Below are positions 18,788 through 27,548 of a DNA stretch of 64,000 nt, in pieces. The stretch is from positions 372,001 to 436,000 of the forward strand of contig CAWCMA010000001.1 in assembly GCA_963796565.1 (NCBI GenBank). Direction: 5' to 3'. Source of the stretch: JAKAVN01 sp963796565. Lineage in GTDB: Bacteria; Desulfobacterota; Binatia; Binatales; Binataceae. Position numbers and translations under genes: made by a program. Numbering within the stretch: position 1 is the first letter of the stretch; every line of letters starts with the position of its first letter. A model generated the notes under the pieces. The model worked only from the letters and a program-made list of their open reading frames with translations, searched no databases and was not told the origin of the DNA.

Positions 18788-19226
18788 ATATCGGCGCTGG
18801 CTGTGTGCGCGGCGAGGTTTCTGCGGCGAAAATCCCGGTTGATGAAGTATACACGGAGTTCGTCGAACGGCTTCGTGAGAAGGGTCAGTTCGGGCCGATG
18901 CGTCCATGCTCTCCACTGACAGGCGCGGCGGTGCGTCTGGGATTGGTTCCCGAAGAGATGGTGGATCGGAGAACCCTGGTGGTTGGAGATGCGGCCGCTT
19001 TGGTCAACCTTTTACAGGAGAAGGCATCGCGCATGCCCTCGAAAGTGGAGAGCTGGCGGCCAGCGCGATCGAAAATGTGCTGCGCGAGGGACTCCCGGAA
19101 GCACCACAGTATGCCGAGATGCTCAGCGCGCATTTTCGACGGCATGCAAATCTCCGCAACTCGTTACCCCCACTGTTCGGGCTTTCGCGCTTGTACGATT
19201 GGCGTGCGCCTCAATTTACCCACCAT
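18740..19226 (+). pseudogene. Geranylgeranyl-reductase-like flavoprotein remnant
   Basis: Translating across frames gives the C-terminal half of a geranylgeranyl/menaquinone reductase-type flavoprotein: YGWVFPVSDSLLNIGAG, then the FAD motif VVGDAAALVN, then in another frame PFTGEGIAHALESGELAA. Restoring one base in the C/T run near 19008 joins the two halves, and a further base is missing near 18750, where LPG is in one frame and YGWVF in the next. The N-terminal FAD-binding half is absent, and the 3-prime end is cut by the insertion element at about 19227. These lesions mark it as non-functional. The neighbouring ABC1 kinase suggests an old isoprenoid/quinone gene pair. Confidence 0.75.
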
Positions 19227-20143
19227 TCATGCGTAGAGTTCCGGGTTGAAGTTTTGCCCCGGGTGGGGCGGTGGAGCAAGGGGACGGGCCGCGGAGCCCT
19301 GAGCTTGCTCAGGCGGACCGTTCCCTTGCAGCTCTGCAAACTCATTCGGCGTCAGCGTACCGAGACTCGAATGCGGTCGCGCATGATTATAATCAAGCCT
19401 CCAGGCTTCGATGATCTGCCGCGCTTCGGCCAGACTGTCGAACAAGTGTTCGTTCAGGCACTCGTCGCGTAAGCGGCTGTTGAAGCTCTCGATGAAAGCG
19501 TTCTGGACTGGCTTGCCCGGTTCGATGTAATGCCAAGCCACCCGACCTGGGACCCAACGCAGGATAGCTACACTAGTAAGTTCGCTGCCATTGTCGCTGA
19601 CTATAACCTGGGGCGTCGCGCGCTCGCCGGTAAGGCGCTCGAGTTCGCGGACGACGCGTACGCCACTCAATGAAGTATCGACGACACAGGCCATGCATCC
19701 GCGGCTGAAGTCATCGACGACGCACAAGATCCGAAAGCGCCGGCCGTCGCTGAGCGTATCGGCGATGAAGTCGAGACTCCAGCGTTGGTTAAGCCGCTCG
19801 GGCAGCAGCATCGGCGCCCATGTTCCCAACGCCCGCTTGCGGCCGCCACGCCGGCGCACCATCAGCCTTTCTTCGCGGTAGAGCCGGTAGAGCTTCTTAC
19901 GATTCATCCGTTGACCTCGCGCGCCAGAAGCCAGCCCAAGCGCCGATAGCCAAAACGCCTCCGCTCTGCGGCGAGTTCGCGCAGACTCTGGCGCACCATC
20001 GAATCATCCGGTCGTCTCGGCTGGTAACTCAAACTCGAGCGGTTGAGTCCCACCAGCCTGCAGGCGCGAACCCGGCTCATATGATACTGCTCGATTAGTC
20101 GCGTGCCCGCGATCCGCCGCGCCGCAGGCTTCAGACGTTTTTT
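19227..20143 (-). pseudogene. IS3-family transposase OrfB, split by a one-base frameshift
   Basis: The catalytic part of the transposase. The DDE triad is visible: Asp in WSLDFIAD, Asp in VSDNGSE, Glu in NAFIESFNSRLRDE, with the usual spacing. The 5-prime portion (KRLKPAARRIAGTRL... to RFGYRRLGWLLAREVNG) is in one frame and ends in TGA near 19906-19908. The rest restarts as MNRKKLYRLYREERL one base out of register. Inserting one base between GG and ATG restores a continuous protein with the family's normal spacing. The element is therefore probably immobile unless this is a sequencing error. The N-terminal portion should be expressed through the upstream slippery site. Confidence 0.82.
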
Positions 20144-20397
20144 CCGAGTAGGTCCTTGAGCGCGGCGTTGTCCAGCATGGCCTCGGCCAGCAACTTCTTC
20201 AGGCGCCGATTCTCATCTTTCAGGCCCTTCAACCGCTTTGCCTCCGACAACTCCAGTCCGCCGTACTTCGCTTTCCACTTGTAAATGGTTGCGCTTGAGA
20301 TCCCGTGTCGGCGGCAGACTTCCTCGGTCTTCGCCTCCGCCTCGCTTTCGCGCAGTACTCCGATGATCTGCTCTTCGCTGAACCGGCTGCCCTTCAT
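20131..20397 (-). CDS. IS3-family OrfA (helix-turn-helix)
   Basis: A complete 88-residue OrfA of the IS3 family, starting MKGSRFSEEQIIGVLRE. The helix-turn-helix is in EVCRRHGISSATIYKWKAKYG, followed by a leucine-zipper-like segment (LKDENRRLKKLLAEAML). It binds the terminal repeats and, when fused to OrfB by ribosomal frameshifting, forms the active transposase. The gene ends GKNV-stop immediately after an AAAAAAC run. Confidence 0.9.
   Translation of the reverse strand: MKGSRFSEEQIIGVLRESEAEAKTEEVCRRHGISSATIYKWKAKYGGLELSEAKRLKGLKDENRRLKKLLAEAMLDNAALKDLLGKNV
20137..20143 (-). other. Programmed -1 frameshift slippery site AAAAAAC
   Basis: At the end of orfA the minus strand reads GGA-AAA-AAC-GTC-TGA. 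Slipping back one base on AAAAAAC brings the ribosome into the frame reading RLKPAARRIAGTRL, the expected N-terminus of OrfB. This is the standard IS3-family arrangement for making the OrfAB fusion. Confidence 0.7.
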
Positions 20398-20451
20398 TCG
20401 TCCGTCTCCTTTGAGTGACGGACTCTACCTCAAATCTGCTGGGCGCAAAGG

Positions 20452-20838
20452 GTGCAGGCCACGTACATGCTGCTCGGTTGCATGATCGTTCTTGGGCTCT
20501 TGCCGTATCGGCTGGAATCGCTGTTGTGTCTGATGCCGATTGGCATCGCAATCCTGATTCTGGGGCAGTATGCGCAGACTCAAGAGACGACGATCCTCGC
20601 CTATGAAGGGGCATTTCTGTATACGCATCTGTTTTTTCTGATGCTGTTTTATCTGTTCGGCCCCGGCGCCCCAGCCCTCATGCTTGCGCTGGCGCTATTC
20701 TCTCTCCGGCTGGTTGCGCTTTATTTCGGCCTCGGTCCCAGGTTCGTCGAGCCTGGTTTTAGCTGGTTCAATGCCTTTGACACTTTGATCAACGACGCTG
20801 TGCGGGACGCCTTCACGCGCATGCAAGCGTGGCAATGA
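20452..20838 (+). CDS. Unrecognised small membrane protein, possibly 5-prime truncated
   Basis: A 128-residue hydrophobic protein with three or four transmembrane segments (for example ILILGQYAQ..., FLYTHLFFLMLFYLFG, ALMLALALFSLRLVALYFGLG) and a soluble C-terminus ending RDAFTRMQAWQ. The GTG at 20452 and ATG at 20467 lack a good ribosome binding site, and the frame opens only 36 bases beyond the IS end, so the gene may be the truncated remainder of a longer one. It lies between the IS and a flavin monooxygenase pseudogene, in a zone of decay. I do not recognise the family. Confidence 0.45.
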   Translation: MQATYMLLGCMIVLGLLPYRLESLLCLMPIGIAILILGQYAQTQETTILAYEGAFLYTHLFFLMLFYLFGPGAPALMLALALFSLRLVALYFGLGPRFVEPGFSWFNAFDTLINDAVRDAFTRMQAWQ

Positions 20839-20887
20839 TTCTCTCGCAATCCAGTGCGCAGGCGATCTAAAAGCCGGAGGAACGAAG

Positions 20888-22199
20888 ATGGAATCCAGGC
20901 ACACTGCGAGCGATGCTCGTCCGTCGGATTCATACGATGCTCTCGCGGTCGGCGCAGGACTGGGAGGGCTTGCCTTTACACTTGCTATGGAAGGTTCCGG
21001 CCTTCGAGTAGCCGTCGTGGATCGAAATCCGTCCCCTGACGGACAGGCGTTGGGTTGGGGCAATGACCTGCAGCCCAACGGTATCGCGGTGCTCGATTCC
21101 CTTGGGATCCTCGCCGAAGCCAAGCACCAAGGCGCGCAGCACTACCAATGGTTTGCCGAGCGGTTTGGCGGCGAGCTGCTGTCACGCTGGGACTACAGTA
21201 TGCTGGATCACCCTCACCCATACGCTCTATGCATTCGGCCGCATCTCCTCCGCAGGATCCTGTTGATCCGCGCGAAACGTAATGCTTCTGTCATTTCCGG
21301 GGAGTTTGTGACCTGCAGCGCGTCGCAGAACACGCAGAGAGTTGAGCTCAGGGAAGGAGGCGAGACTCGCATCTATGAGGCGAAACTGGTAGTCGGCGCC
21401 GCCGGTCCGTTCTCGCGGGTTCGGCAGGCGGCCGACCTGGAATGTACGGTTAAGCGGTAAGGTCTGAATTGGGCGAATACCATTATCCCGAAGGACGAAG
21501 ATGATATTCCGGAAGGACACGTGTTCTTCGGCCGCGGCGTCTATCTGGGAGTAGTGCCAACCCGTGCCAGAGAGCTCGTCACGTTTCATCTGACCGCACG
21601 GGCGAACCGCGACGACTACATTCGAGAGTTTGGCACCATAGATAAGCTGCGGTCGTATTACGTTGGAATTGCGCCGATTCTTGGAAAGTGCGCGGAGAAT
21701 CTTCGGTCATGGGACCAGGTTGCGTGTCCGCCCGCGGTGCGTATTTCGAGCACGCTCGTGGGTGACAAACGGTGTCGCCCTGGTTGGCGATGCCGCACTC
21801 AATGTCAACCCGGTTACGAGTCAAGGAGCGTCGTTGGCGCTGGAAAGCGAAGTTCAACTTGCGGCCGTCGTCAGGCAGTGCTTTAAGCGCGGCGATTTTT
21901 CGGCCAGTGCACTCGCGCCTTACTAGAATGCGTGCAGACCTAAAGCGGAATCGATCCAGTCGCTCGGTGACAAAAGCCTCTTTTTCTTTTCGAACGGAAA
22001 TCGGATTCTGAATGCTATGAAAGAGCGAGTGCTGAAACGCGTCGACTCCGATCCGCGAATGAAAAGAAAACTTATGGGCGCGTTTTGCGGCGTTACTGAG
22101 CGAGCCGCAGAGAACGTCGATTGGCGTGACGCGCTGGCGGCAGCGGGATTCTGGCCCCTCAATCGCGGGACCGAAATGTTCAGTGCCGGCGGCGTGTAG
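20888..22199 (+). pseudogene. FAD-dependent monooxygenase pseudogene
   Basis: A PheA/TfdB-type aromatic or polyketide flavin hydroxylase gene with several lesions. The first part starts at ATG 20888 after GGAGGAACGAAG and has an N-terminal Rossmann motif (ALAVGAGLGGLAFTLAMEG) and the VVGAAGPFSRVR segment, then stops at TAA 21458. The same frame continues for 300 bases (HVFFGRGVYLGVVPTRA). A frameshift near 21765 moves to another frame that supplies the second FAD motif GVALVGDAALNVNPVTSQGA. That frame has TAG at 21924 and then continues coherently to TAG 22197 (MFSAGGV). Two stops and one frameshift over an otherwise recognisable full-length protein show decay. Confidence 0.85.
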
Positions 22200-22256
22200 G
22201 ACGGAGTTGCCCTATCCGAAACGACCAGCGTTCAGCGCGTCATCGCCAATAACCGT

Positions 22257-22282
22257 AGCCACCTGCGTCGTCGCAGGTGGCT
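22257..22282. terminator. Perfect 11-bp hairpin between convergent units
   Basis: AGCCACCTGCG pairs exactly with CGCAGGTGGCT around a four-base loop (TCGT). No T-run follows on the plus strand (TAGCGAAC). It lies between the end of the monooxygenase pseudogene and the 3-prime end of the minus-strand RND pump gene, so it may act as a bidirectional terminator or attenuating hairpin. The 22200-22515 gap otherwise shows no gene. Confidence 0.5.
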
Positions 22283-22515
22283 TAGCGAACGCACTTCCGC
22301 CACCCGTAAAAGCTTGCTGCGGCGGCGCCGGATTCGAGCGATTTTTATCATTTTGATAGACATAGGCTTCTCAGTTCGCCTCAACGTCCGAAACACTCAC
22401 GCATTCAATCGGCTGGCAGCCTAAAATCTATACCATCGGATTGGCCTGTCAGGCCAAAGACACCGTCGGTGCGTCGTCGCCCAGCTCTATCATTCTCAGC
22501 GACCCAGCACTAAAA

Positions 22516-25500
22516 TCAACGATTGGGTAGTTCAATCTCGTGTGGCGTTTCCCGCGGCCCCCATTTCAAAATCCCCAGGTCGGCGACAAAAATGACGTAG
22601 AAGGATTTCACCAGCACGAGCTCAATTACCGTGGCGAGACTCAACCCTCCGATTTGCGCGAAGCATAACGGACGCCACAGTGGCCCGCCATGTATGGCCA
22701 GAGGGATCAGCGCCAGCAAGGTTGCGCCGACCGTTACCATCACCGGGCGCAAGCGTTCTATGCCGGCGTCGAGTAGTCCCTGAATGAGCGGCTCACCTTC
22801 GTCCTGCCGCTGTTCAATAAACTCGAACAGCACAATCACATGGCTGACGATCACCCCCACCAGGCTGGCAATACCCAGAAAAGCCATGAAGCCAAAAGGA
22901 GTACGAGTTATAGCGAGCGCAAGGAAAGCGCCGACAATGCCATACGGCACCGCGGCAAAAACCAACCAGGGTTTAACCAGGCTATGGAACTGCGCCACCA
23001 GCGCAGCGAAAATCAACGACACCGAAATAGCCAGCACGATGCCTAGTTGATTGAAGCCACTGGTCTGTCTGAGTTGCTCTCCGCCTATTTCGATCCGATA
23101 GCCGGGAGGCAGCGATGAGCGCATCGCGTCGATTTTGGGCATTACCTTTGCCATGATCTGCGACGGAAGTATTCCATGGGCAGGAAAGGCCGTTACCGTG
23201 ATCGTTCGAAAATGATCGCGGCGAACGATTCGTTCCTGACTCATCTGGAAAACCATCGGTGCCAGTGAAGTGAGCGGTATCCGATTTGTGCCATCGACCG
23301 CGTATATATACAGGTCGCCCACGTCCTGGACCTGCGAGCGCTCCTCCTGCCTTAGACGCGCCACTATAGGTATAGCGAGATCGCCGTCGTTGAGCGTGCC
23401 CAACTGCCAACCGTTCAACCCGGCAGTGGCCGATCTGGCGACGTCCGCATTAGTGATCCCCGCAAGGACCGCGCGGTCGCTATTCACGGGCAGCCGGATT
23501 GATGGACTCTCCTGCAGCCAGTCCGAGCGAATTCGACACGCTCCTGGAGTCGTCCGCAGAATCTCCTTGATCTGGTTGGACAAGCGGGTGAGCGTTTGGA
23601 TGTCTTCATTTTCCATGGACGGATCGAGATCGACCTGTCCGGAGACATGAATTTCGATCGGATTGCTCACGGGATTAATAAGGAGCTGACGCACGTCCAG
23701 GTAGGCGCCCGGAACTGAGCTGGAAAGAGCAGTCTGCAAACGAACCACCAGATCCGGCATTATGCGCTTATCATACGTTTCGAGAATTAGTCGCGCGTAA
23801 TTGGTCTGGCTGGGTTCGGACTCGGCAGTGAACCAAAAGTGCGGGCCGCTGCTACCAACGAAACTGGTGATAGACTTCAGGACTTTAGCCGGCTTGCCAT
23901 CGCGATCGAGAGTGTCGGCTGCGTACTGTGAAGCGACTCGCTTCACTACGTCTTCAGCCTCTTTGGCGATCATACTCGTTTGCGAGAGCGCAGAGCCGTT
24001 GGGTAGCCATATATCGACGTATGAGAGATATTGCACATCGTCAGGAAAAAAAGCGCTGCGGAGATTGCCACCGATGATAAAGCCTACGGCAAGAAATGCG
24101 AATGACCATCCGACAATGGCTTTGCGATGTTCGAGCGCGAAACGTCCAAGCCGGAAATACATCCCGGTGAATCCGTGAGCGCGCCGATATTCCATCGGGG
24201 CCAGCGGCTTACCGGGACGCATCAGGTAATATCCGAGCAGTGGAATGAACGTCATCGAGACAATCCGTGACGAGACCAGCGCGCAAGTCATTACTATTGG
24301 CAAGGAATACAGGAACTTTCCCGTATTTCCGGTCAACATCAGAAACGGAAGGTACGCGGCGATGTTTGTGATCGTTCCAAACAGAATTGCGCGCTCCAGT
24401 TTGGTCGGTCCGAGCCAGGCGGCGATTTCCGCCGGCTGACCCATCCCAAGTTCGTGCTTGATTGCGTCGCCCGCAACGACCGGGTCGTCGACCAGCAGAC
24501 CGAGCGCGATGATCAGGGTTGCGATAGACATCTGCTGGAGATCAATTCCAAGCACGTCCATCATCCCGAAAGTCATCGCGAGCGTGATTGGGATCGACAG
24601 AGCGACCAACAGGGCTGAGCGCCACTCCCAGAACCCTACCCAGGCCACCAGAATGACCAGGAAAATCGCTTCGTAAAGCGCCTCGTTGAGCATATCGAGA
24701 TTGTCCCGTACCTGACGCGGCTGGTCGGAGGTTTTGGCGATGATGAGGTCTTCGGGAAGATGCTGCTTCAGTCCGTCGAGCGCCTGGTCAATCGATTTTC
24801 CAAACAGACCGATTTGCTCGCCGGGACGCATAAAGACCGCTAAGGTGATCGCTCGGGTGCGATGCCACTGACCCTGGGGCCCACGCCACGTATAGAAATT
24901 GAGCATGTCCGGCGGATTCTGATATCCGCGCAGGATATCGACGACATCGCGCAAGTAGAGATGCGAACCCGAGCGCGACTTTCCGACTATTACGTCCCCG
25001 ATTTCCGACTCATTGGAGAATTCGCCGGTGGGTCGCATGGTGACCTCTGTGCCCTCGGCGTCGATCGACCCTCCCGATGCGGGAACGTTGCGCCCCGAAA
25101 GAGCCTGCGCGATTTGCGCCGGCGTCACGCCATACGAGGCCAGTCGTCTCTGAGAGAATGCAAGTTGTACCCACTCGGGCAGCACGCCCGAGCGCGCCAC
25201 TTTCTGGACCTCGGGCAAACCAAGTAGCGCACGCTGGATCAGATTGGTGTAGCGCTCGAGCTGACGATAGGTGTACTTGTCGCCCGCATTGGCCCTCAAG
25301 ACGGCTTCGGTATCTGCGGGGTCCCGGATCAGCACCGGCGCCCACGCGTCCGGATGGATCGCTGGAAATACCGAAGCACCGACGCGATTCAAAATGAACT
25401 TGCGCGTGACCTTCGGGAGATCGATTCCTTCGGCAACATTGGCATCCAGGCCGGCGAACCCGTTGCCATCGATCTTGCGCACGTCGGTGGCAAGACCGCG

Positions 25501-26184
25501 AGTTGTCAGAAATTGCGCCAGTCCGTCGCGCACACGAAGAACGTTGCTGGTGCCGATCGCCTGAGGGAACAAGGTCACCATCGACACACGCGGTGCGGTG
25601 GCATCGGGAGAGGCCGTTTCACGGGCGCGTTCGATCGCGGCGCGTACCTCGCGCGCACGCAGCGCGATTTCAACCTCGCCGGTTTTGGGGCTGGCAACAG
25701 TCAACATCAAGGCCGCGGTATCGCCGAAGTCGCTATAAAATTTTATGGGGCCGGCGCCTTGCGGGAGGTCGTCGATACTTTTGAGCTTCGCGTCTATGTC
25801 GTCGAACTGCTCTTCCGGATCGGGAACATTTTCCGCGAGCTGGACGTAAACCATCGTCTCTCCATCCAGCGTGACCGAGGCAATGCCGAAGTCGGTGCCG
25901 GCTCCGGCCGGATGGATATACGAATTCTCGGCGATCTTCTGTTCGATTTTTCGCGTTACCAGTTGCTCGACCTTTTTGGCATCAACGCCAGGCCAGGCGC
26001 AGACGGCGACCGCTTCGCGAACTGGAATCTCGGGATCTTTGCGCTTGGGCATGCGCGAATATCCAAGTATGCCCCACACGATAACGCCGATCAGCAGCAC
26101 CCAGGAGAGCGCGCGGGTCTCGACGAAGAATCGTTCCGTATTGCGAGTCGAGCGAATCAACTCGCTGTCGGTCCGATGCGCCAT
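22516..26184 (-). CDS. RND efflux pump, long variant (1222 residues)
   Basis: A large RND permease with proton-relay Asp pair in GLLVDDPVVAGDAI, helix IV, and the usual duplicated architecture. It is longer than the common 1030-1060 residues because of insertions in the periplasmic loops. It starts AATGAAC-free with a short basic stretch and ends IVLVKSFYVIFVADLGILKWG. The N-terminal PKRKDPEIPVREAVAV segment resembles the MexB/CzcA-distant, AcrB/MdtB-like pumps rather than metal exporters. It overlaps the adaptor gene by one base (TGATG) so the two are coupled. There is no adjacent outer-membrane channel, so it must borrow one, perhaps that of the other RND operon. Confidence 0.85.
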   Translation of the reverse strand: MAHRTDSELIRSTRNTERFFVETRALSWVLLIGVIVWGILGYSRMPKRKDPEIPVREAVAVCAWPGVDAKKVEQLVTRKIEQKIAENSYIHPAGAGTDFGIASVTLDGETMVYVQLAENVPDPEEQFDDIDAKLKSIDDLPQGAGPIKFYSDFGDTAALMLTVASPKTGEVEIALRAREVRAAIERARETASPDATAPRVSMVTLFPQAIGTSNVLRVRDGLAQFLTTRGLATDVRKIDGNGFAGLDANVAEGIDLPKVTRKFILNRVGASVFPAIHPDAWAPVLIRDPADTEAVLRANAGDKYTYRQLERYTNLIQRALLGLPEVQKVARSGVLPEWVQLAFSQRRLASYGVTPAQIAQALSGRNVPASGGSIDAEGTEVTMRPTGEFSNESEIGDVIVGKSRSGSHLYLRDVVDILRGYQNPPDMLNFYTWRGPQGQWHRTRAITLAVFMRPGEQIGLFGKSIDQALDGLKQHLPEDLIIAKTSDQPRQVRDNLDMLNEALYEAIFLVILVAWVGFWEWRSALLVALSIPITLAMTFGMMDVLGIDLQQMSIATLIIALGLLVDDPVVAGDAIKHELGMGQPAEIAAWLGPTKLERAILFGTITNIAAYLPFLMLTGNTGKFLYSLPIVMTCALVSSRIVSMTFIPLLGYYLMRPGKPLAPMEYRRAHGFTGMYFRLGRFALEHRKAIVGWSFAFLAVGFIIGGNLRSAFFPDDVQYLSYVDIWLPNGSALSQTSMIAKEAEDVVKRVASQYAADTLDRDGKPAKVLKSITSFVGSSGPHFWFTAESEPSQTNYARLILETYDKRIMPDLVVRLQTALSSSVPGAYLDVRQLLINPVSNPIEIHVSGQVDLDPSMENEDIQTLTRLSNQIKEILRTTPGACRIRSDWLQESPSIRLPVNSDRAVLAGITNADVARSATAGLNGWQLGTLNDGDLAIPIVARLRQEERSQVQDVGDLYIYAVDGTNRIPLTSLAPMVFQMSQERIVRRDHFRTITVTAFPAHGILPSQIMAKVMPKIDAMRSSLPPGYRIEIGGEQLRQTSGFNQLGIVLAISVSLIFAALVAQFHSLVKPWLVFAAVPYGIVGAFLALAITRTPFGFMAFLGIASLVGVIVSHVIVLFEFIEQRQDEGEPLIQGLLDAGIERLRPVMVTVGATLLALIPLAIHGGPLWRPLCFAQIGGLSLATVIELVLVKSFYVIFVADLGILKWGPRETPHEIELPNR

Positions 26185-27314
26185 CAGGGTATCACGCTGA
26201 CCTCGGCCCCGTCGGTGACCATGGTCGCTCCGCGAATAATTACTCGCTCGCCGGGCTTTACCCCGGACGAAACCGTGATTTCGTTTCCGACGATCTGACC
26301 AAGCCGCACCTTGCGCAGACGCGCGATGGTGTGACCGTTTTGGGTTTCGGCCGCATAGACCGCAAAGCTTTGGAGATCCTGCGGCGAGCGGACGATAGCT
26401 GCGAGCGGCAACATCGGCACTGTCGAGTCGGCCATCGCGGCATGCCCCACGTCGAGCGAAGCCACCATGCCGATCCGCAGTCTCCCGTCGCTATTGGGCA
26501 CGCTTACTTCGACGTCGAAGCCGCGCGTAGTCGGATCGGCTTGCAGATCGATCCTGGTGATTTTCCCAGTGATCGGACGACCGGGCAGAGCGTCGCTCTC
26601 GAGAGTTTCCGATTGAGCCATCTTGAACCGGGCGATCTGGATATCCGGGACGCCGAAGACCGCCTTCATTTCTTTCGTATCCGCTATTCGAAACGCCACG
26701 GTGTTGGCTTCGACCAGGGTGCCAACCTCGACCGATCTATCAAGCAACACGCCATCCATCGGTGCGACGAGTTTGCAGTATCCGAGCGTGATTTGTCCCT
26801 GCCGCAGCGCCGCTTCGGCCTCGCCAACCTGGGCCTTGGAGGTCTGAAACTGTTGCGTCGCATTGTCGAATTGCGAGCTGGCGATGACATGCTTGGTGTA
26901 TAGTTCCGAGTCGCGCTGGAAGTCGCGCGCGGCGCGCTCGTCCGCCGCCTTCGCGCTGGAGAGCTGAGCGGAAAGCTGCATCACCTGCGCCGCGTACGTG
27001 TCTGAGTTGACGGTAGCCAGAAGGTCGCCCGCCTTGACCGGATCGCCTTGTTGAATATTTCGCATGTGGCCGTCAACGCCGGGCACTTGCTTGATGGTCT
27101 TGACGTAGCCTTTCACCTGAAAAGCGACCGCCACCTCCCGATTAGGCTGCAGACTCGCGCTGTAGATTTGCGATCGCGGGTCGTCGGCTTGTCCCACCAC
27201 GCGAACGGACACCGCGATCGGTGGAGGCGCCGTCTCGCTGTCCGCGCGCTGACAGCCGGAGGCGGACGCCAGCGCATACAGACTCAGCAGCAAGATAGAT
27301 AAGCGTAATCTCAT
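26184..27314 (-). CDS. RND efflux periplasmic adaptor lipoprotein
   Basis: A 376-residue membrane-fusion protein. The signal peptide ends with the lipobox LASASGC. Lipoyl halves (FQVKGYVKTIKQVPGVDG and VAPMDGVLLDRSVEVGTLV) flank an alpha-hairpin, followed by beta-barrel segments and an RVIIRGATMV end. It is the first gene of a two-gene minus-strand operon, and its stop overlaps the pump start by one base. No regulator gene is adjacent; the 234 bases upstream (27315-27548) contain the probable promoter but no clear motif. Confidence 0.88.
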   Translation of the reverse strand: MRLRLSILLLSLYALASASGCQRADSETAPPPIAVSVRVVGQADDPRSQIYSASLQPNREVAVAFQVKGYVKTIKQVPGVDGHMRNIQQGDPVKAGDLLATVNSDTYAAQVMQLSAQLSSAKAADERAARDFQRDSELYTKHVIASSQFDNATQQFQTSKAQVGEAEAALRQGQITLGYCKLVAPMDGVLLDRSVEVGTLVEANTVAFRIADTKEMKAVFGVPDIQIARFKMAQSETLESDALPGRPITGKITRIDLQADPTTRGFDVEVSVPNSDGRLRIGMVASLDVGHAAMADSTVPMLPLAAIVRSPQDLQSFAVYAAETQNGHTIARLRKVRLGQIVGNEITVSSGVKPGERVIIRGATMVTDGAEVSVIP

Positions 27315-27548
27315 CCGCTACTCCTTGGTGCGCGCGCCGAAAATGCTCGAATGCTCAGTTGAGTGGATGGTATCCGCCAAAAAAAGGAAAGATAGCGATG
27401 TCCGACGGCGGTCATCGGCTCTCCTTGGCGCAAACAGTCCTCATCGAAATACGGGAATTCGGCTCGGCAAGTGACTAACCATGCCGTGTTGCAAAAAATG
27501 GACTAGCTTCAATCTGGACCACTGTGCTCTATCAACTTACGCAGAAGG

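Larger units (their letters stand above)
19230..20432 (-). mobile_element. IS3-family insertion sequence (about 1.2 kb)
   Basis: A 1.2-kb element with orfA and orfB on the minus strand and the DDE transposase of the IS3 family (orfA resembles the IS407 branch). Both ends share an inverted GTAGAGT-type sequence: at the left TGCGTAGAGTTCCGG from 19230, at the right the complement near 20418-20430. A trinucleotide TCA occurs at 19227-19229 and again at 20430-20432 and could be the target duplication, in which case the element is 19230-20429. Ends are therefore uncertain by a few bases. It interrupts the reductase remnant on the left. Confidence 0.8.
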
